Assembly: GCA_009739215.1 (NCBI GenBank)
Contig: VSJF01000005.1
Location: forward strand, 1,860,001-1,924,000
Origin: Floccularia luteovirens
Lineage: Eukaryota > Basidiomycota > Agaricomycetes > Agaricales > Squamanitaceae
DNA length: 64,000 bases
Direction of reading: 5' to 3'
Position 1 is the stretch's first letter, and the number at the start of each line of letters is the position of its first letter. The position numbers and the translations under genes are program-made. Positions 60,650 through 64,000 of this stretch are shown piece after piece. A model generated the notes under the pieces. It was given only the letters and a program-made list of their open reading frames with translations. It was not told the DNA's origin and did no database searches.

Positions 60650-61063
60650 TCGGGAGTACAGAAACGGCGTTCTGCAGAGGAGAAATGATAAATGGAGGAG
60701 AAATGCTGTTGTGTGATAATAAAAAGGAGATGTGATAAGTGAAAGAGGAAGGAGAGCGAGTCAAGGAGAACACGGAACACGGTTCAGCTGTTCTGTCGTA
60801 ATCCCTTATCAGGGTCTATGACGTAAGGTATCTTACACGTCTCGTCTGTACTTTATAACCATCCACTTTACAATGGCACAGCTATCCAATGTCAAGACGT
60901 CCTCCCCCTCTCCAACTTCATAGCAGCCCTACTTTCATGTATTTTCTATTTCCTTATCTTCATCGTTGACCCATCGATTAATATTGCCCTAGAATCTCAC
61001 AATCACCCATAAACATAAACACTCCAGGTTTCTTCCACAGCCTCTACCAAGCCAACTGGAGAA
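60650..61063. promoter_or_regulatory. Divergent promoter region of ATG1 and a membrane-protein gene
   Basis: This 414-bp spacer carries the start regions of two divergent genes. It includes pyrimidine-rich stretches (about 60,945-61,040) before the plus-strand gene and none of the reading frames of a gene of its own. Confidence 0.5.
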
Positions 61064-62439
61064 ATGCTGTTCTCATTCGTATGTATCCCTTTCGTCTGGT
61101 TGCATACTTACTAACCAGTTTGTAGTTACTGTTATAAACATACTGTATTACTTTGCTTTGTACGTCTTTTCTGCAACTATATACTATCTCAGTCTGATAT
61201 CCAATTTCCTTTTCAAAAATAGAGCGGTAAGCGCTAGTTCCAGTTATCCCTTCAATCTCATCTTATTAAATCATCCAGCTCACTGCAAAGTCGGACATCG
61301 CACTCGACACTCGATGTAAGTTCCTTTTCCATATAATTTTTATTTTATTTTCTCATCTTACAAAATCAAGATGGCCAACAGGAGCTTGCTTCGGTTTCAA
61401 ACAAATTTTGTCTCATCTATTTTGTAGTCGTCGCTTTGCAAACAAACCTAGCATTTGCGATCATTTCTGTACGTTTCAATTTCCCCCGTTCTGACATTAT
61501 AATGAAACATGTTTACAGAAACGATTAGCTATGGCACGTTTGGGCGTTCTGTTCATCCTTCTCTCTACACTCTCTATCATATTGTTTTCTTCCAAACTAG
61601 TTTATGCGACGTACTATCAGCTTACTGTGAGCCTTTGTATTAACCAAAGAATCACCTGACTAAAGTCCGACAGGATGAGCTGATACTCGAATGTATATCC
61701 CTAGCCGTAGAAGGATCAACCACGACTAGATCTACTTTCGTTCGTAATACATTTATCCAACATGAGTACACAGCTGACCTTCCCTCATGTTCAGAGAAAG
61801 GCACCCTGGCCCAAAGTAGGGACCAAGATCTCCGCGGAAGCTGCTCGGGGCCGTACGTTTTTCCTCCTTGTCTCCTTTCCAAACTAAAACAACTACCTGA
61901 ACCCCATAGAATGTCGCGCAGCCTGGTTCGCTGATGCTCCAAACCAACTGATCTGCCTTATCATCTTCGCAATACTCCCATCTATAGGTTGTTTCTTCAT
62001 CACCCTTCTTTATTACAAACAAGCACGAAACCCAGACCACTCTGCATGTCTCTTATATAACTTCCATTCGGCACCCTCGCGAGTGAGGTCAGCTTTGCGC
62101 ATGGCTCCATATCCAAATATGGGGTATATCCGGGTACCAGCCAATGATCTGGAGAGTGGGGAATGGGGAATGGTAAGCGGTGGTGCTGCATCTTCGGTTG
62201 GTGGCAGTCTGGTAGGGGTGGTTGTGGAAAGACCAAATACCCTTGAAAATGCTGGTCATACGAAAAGGGGGAATGAAATGAATAAGAGGAGAGATGGAAT
62301 GGTCCTGAGTCAAAGTGTGACTTTCCCTCCAGAATACACTCTCACCCCGGGACCTCCGAGCTTCAATGCCAATCATAGTATCTTCACCATTGGAGAATAC
62401 AGTGCTACCCCATTCGAGGGAGACCAGAACACATCATGA
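61064..62439 (+). CDS. Multi-pass membrane protein of unknown function
   Basis: About six exons encode a small protein with four hydrophobic segments: SFFVVTVINILYYFAL, VALQTNLAFAII, VLFILLSTLSIILFSSKLVYA and LICLIIFAILPSIGCFFITLLYY. A loop of about 75 residues with several Cys separates the third and fourth, and a cytosolic tail of about 140 residues is rich in Gly, Ser and Pro and ends EGDQNTS. The four-span layout with a large loop before the last span resembles tetraspanin-like fungal proteins, but I do not see a CCG motif, so I do not name it. The first exon is only 15 nt in this model, and the join between about 61,316 and 61,427 is the least certain. TGA at 62,437-62,439. Convergent with LCB1, 95 bp apart. 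Confidence 0.6.
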
Positions 62440-62534
62440 ACACCGTCCTTCGTTAACATGTCGTTTTTTATGTATTAAGCCAATGTCAATTACTCAAATT
62501 TATATATAATATATACCAATCTATTAAACCAAAT

Positions 62535-64000
62535 TCATCTCCTCTTCCCAAGTATCTTCACAATAGCAGCTTTAACAACGCCAACAGCTTTCTCCGTCTC
62601 TTTCTTCGTCAATGCACTTGTCAAAGCCAATCTGATACTCGGTCTAGCTTCTGCCATTTCCTGCCCTTTAACCCTCTTCGCTCTCGTGATGAGCACACCT
62701 TGCGATAACGCTTCCTCAACAATATCTTGTAGAACCTTTTCTTCATACTCAGTATCCCATTCTTGGTTCCCCTTCTTATTATTCGTGGCAGCTGCTGCCG
62801 AAGATGGGTGGAGGAGGAGTGTGTTGGAGGGGGCAGGAGGTGGGTGTATTGTTCCGCGGAGGGTGATATGGATGATGGGTGAGGCAGGGTGGGAAGGAAT
62901 AGTAATGGAATCAACGCGATCTAGAATTGCACGTGCGGCACGGACGTTTTCTTGAAGAGTTGTTAAGATGGAGGGTGTTGAACGAAGTAGGTTTATCCCC
63001 TCTGATGCGCTCACGGCTAGTAGAGCAGGCATTGATGCTGAGAAGACGAAAGAAGGACCGTTGATACGCTGTTTTATTACAAGTTAAATGGCTGGAAATG
63101 AAGTATTGGCCTTTTAGTTACCTGGTGATCAACCACGATCTGAGACCCTGCACAAAAACCACCAGACGAGCATAATCCGATTGCGACAGAACCAAGAAGC
63201 ATATCTACCTTCTCCGCCTGAAAACATAGTGTCAACAATACAGCAGATATCCGTTTTTCAGAGAAAAAGGTACTGACAGGTACATTATACAACTCTGTCA
63301 AACCGCGTCCAGTCCTTCCAACCGTCCCAAATGAATAGCTCTCATCAAGAATAAGTCGGTACTTGTACTTGAACTTCAATTCAATCTATTCCACCAATCA
63401 ACCGATAAATTCCCTCTATTGGAAAAAAAAAGAACTCACAAGTTTCGGTAAATCAACCATATCCCCATCCCTCTCAAAAATCCCTTCCGTAATAATGAAC
63501 CTCCTAGTCAACGGTCCCCTCCTCTTCTTCCTCTCCTTCTCTACACTAACAAGAACCTCTTCCAAACTCTTCAAATCATTATGATCATACCACCGAACAG
63601 TCGACCGAGAAATCTGGATCCCCTTTTGAATAGCAAAATTTACAGAACGGTCTGCTACAATTATATCTCCACGTTTACAAAATGCAGGGATGACAGAGGA
63701 GATGGTGGAGAATCCTTGGGAATAGAGAATGGCCGCTTCTGTACCAAGGAAGTCGGCAATGTCTCTTTCCAGATCCATATGGACGTCTAAATCAAGTCAA
63801 TAACTTCAAAATCTACACATGAAAAACAAAGGCAAGCATAACGAACCTAGTGTACCATAAAACCCAGGCGGCCCACAACTCCCCAACCCATATTTCCTCA
63901 ACGTCTCAATAGCCTTCTCCTTGATATTTTCATTTCCAGCTAAACCCGTAAAATTCAAACTCGCAAGGTTGATAGCTGTCTTTCCCGTACTAACAAGCTT
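62535..64000 (-). CDS. LCB1: Serine palmitoyltransferase subunit 1, 3' part
   Basis: The visible exons encode the C-terminal two thirds of the catalytically inactive partner of serine palmitoyltransferase, the first enzyme of sphingolipid synthesis, in the ER membrane with Lcb2. Typical segments are [96 protein letters not shown] and, where catalytic homologs have the cofactor Lys, [14 protein letters not shown] without it, which separates Lcb1 from Lcb2. At least five exons are present. The stop is at 62,535; the 5' end with its membrane span lies beyond the right edge. Confidence 0.9.

Noticed and set aside
1..64000. CRISPR arrays, bacterial-type operons and rRNA or tRNA genes
   Set aside because: No regularly spaced repeats, ribosome-binding sites, rRNA sequence or convincing tRNA cloverleaf was found; the DNA is intron-rich eukaryotic sequence.

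Overview
This window is nuclear DNA from a filamentous fungus, almost certainly a basidiomycete of the mushroom-forming class (Agaricomycetes). Genes are split by many short introns, usually 47-73 nt with GT..AG ends, and some exons are only 10-22 nt long. The gene set is typical of that class: large F-box paralogs, an AA9 lytic polysaccharide monooxygenase, a Clp1-like protein, a GH5_12 steryl/ceramide glucosidase, a DUF7330-type protein and a fungal alginate-lyase-like GPI protein. Single-copy eukaryotic genes (ATG1, GWT1, SFM1, LCB1, mitochondrial bL28) anchor the annotation. The species cannot be named from sequence alone. No bacterial operon, CRISPR array, rRNA or convincing tRNA was seen. 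Coordinates ascend even for minus-strand genes.

Layout: 1-2,258 shows no gene. 2,259-7,673 holds two F-box paralogs head to head, the left one apparently frameshifted. 8,049-8,705 encodes mitochondrial ribosomal protein bL28. 9,254-16,272 is a duplicated accessory segment with three tandem minus-strand genes for small secreted beta-trefoil-like proteins (outer two intact, middle one broken). It also carries a direct tandem repeat of about 2.6-3.1 kb whose right end lies inside an amidase gene, so a truncated amidase 3' end lies between the gene copies. The intact amidase is at 15,927-18,204. An AA9 LPMO (19,290-20,528) follows, then an array of 2-oxoglutarate/Fe(II) oxygenases: one relic (about 20.8-21.1 kb), three apparently intact paralogs and one paralog with two frameshifts near its end (28,435-30,066).

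From 30.2 to 47.4 kb are a Tag1-like vacuolar-type membrane protein, a DUF7330-like protein, the GH5_12 glucosidase (with two GC-AG introns), a Clp1-like protein, a GPI-anchored alginate-lyase-like enzyme carrying a probable one-base insertion, and a TmpA-like membrane flavo-oxidoreductase. Two long stretches, 41.9-45.8 and 47.4-51.1 kb, show no convincing gene. The right part is a conserved housekeeping block: an F-box protein, GWT1 and SFM1 back to back over a 116-bp shared promoter, ATG1, a multi-pass membrane protein, and the 3' part of LCB1 running off the right edge.

The window splits functionally into a conserved core (GPI-anchor synthesis, sphingolipid synthesis, autophagy, mitochondrial translation, ribosomal-protein methylation) and a fast-evolving island at about 9-30 kb built from repeated tandem duplication and decay of secreted and oxidative-enzyme genes. 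The island (beta-trefoil array, amidase, LPMO, 2OG-oxygenase array) is the best candidate for new biology. Its role, whether defence, wood/plant interaction or specialised metabolism, is inference only.
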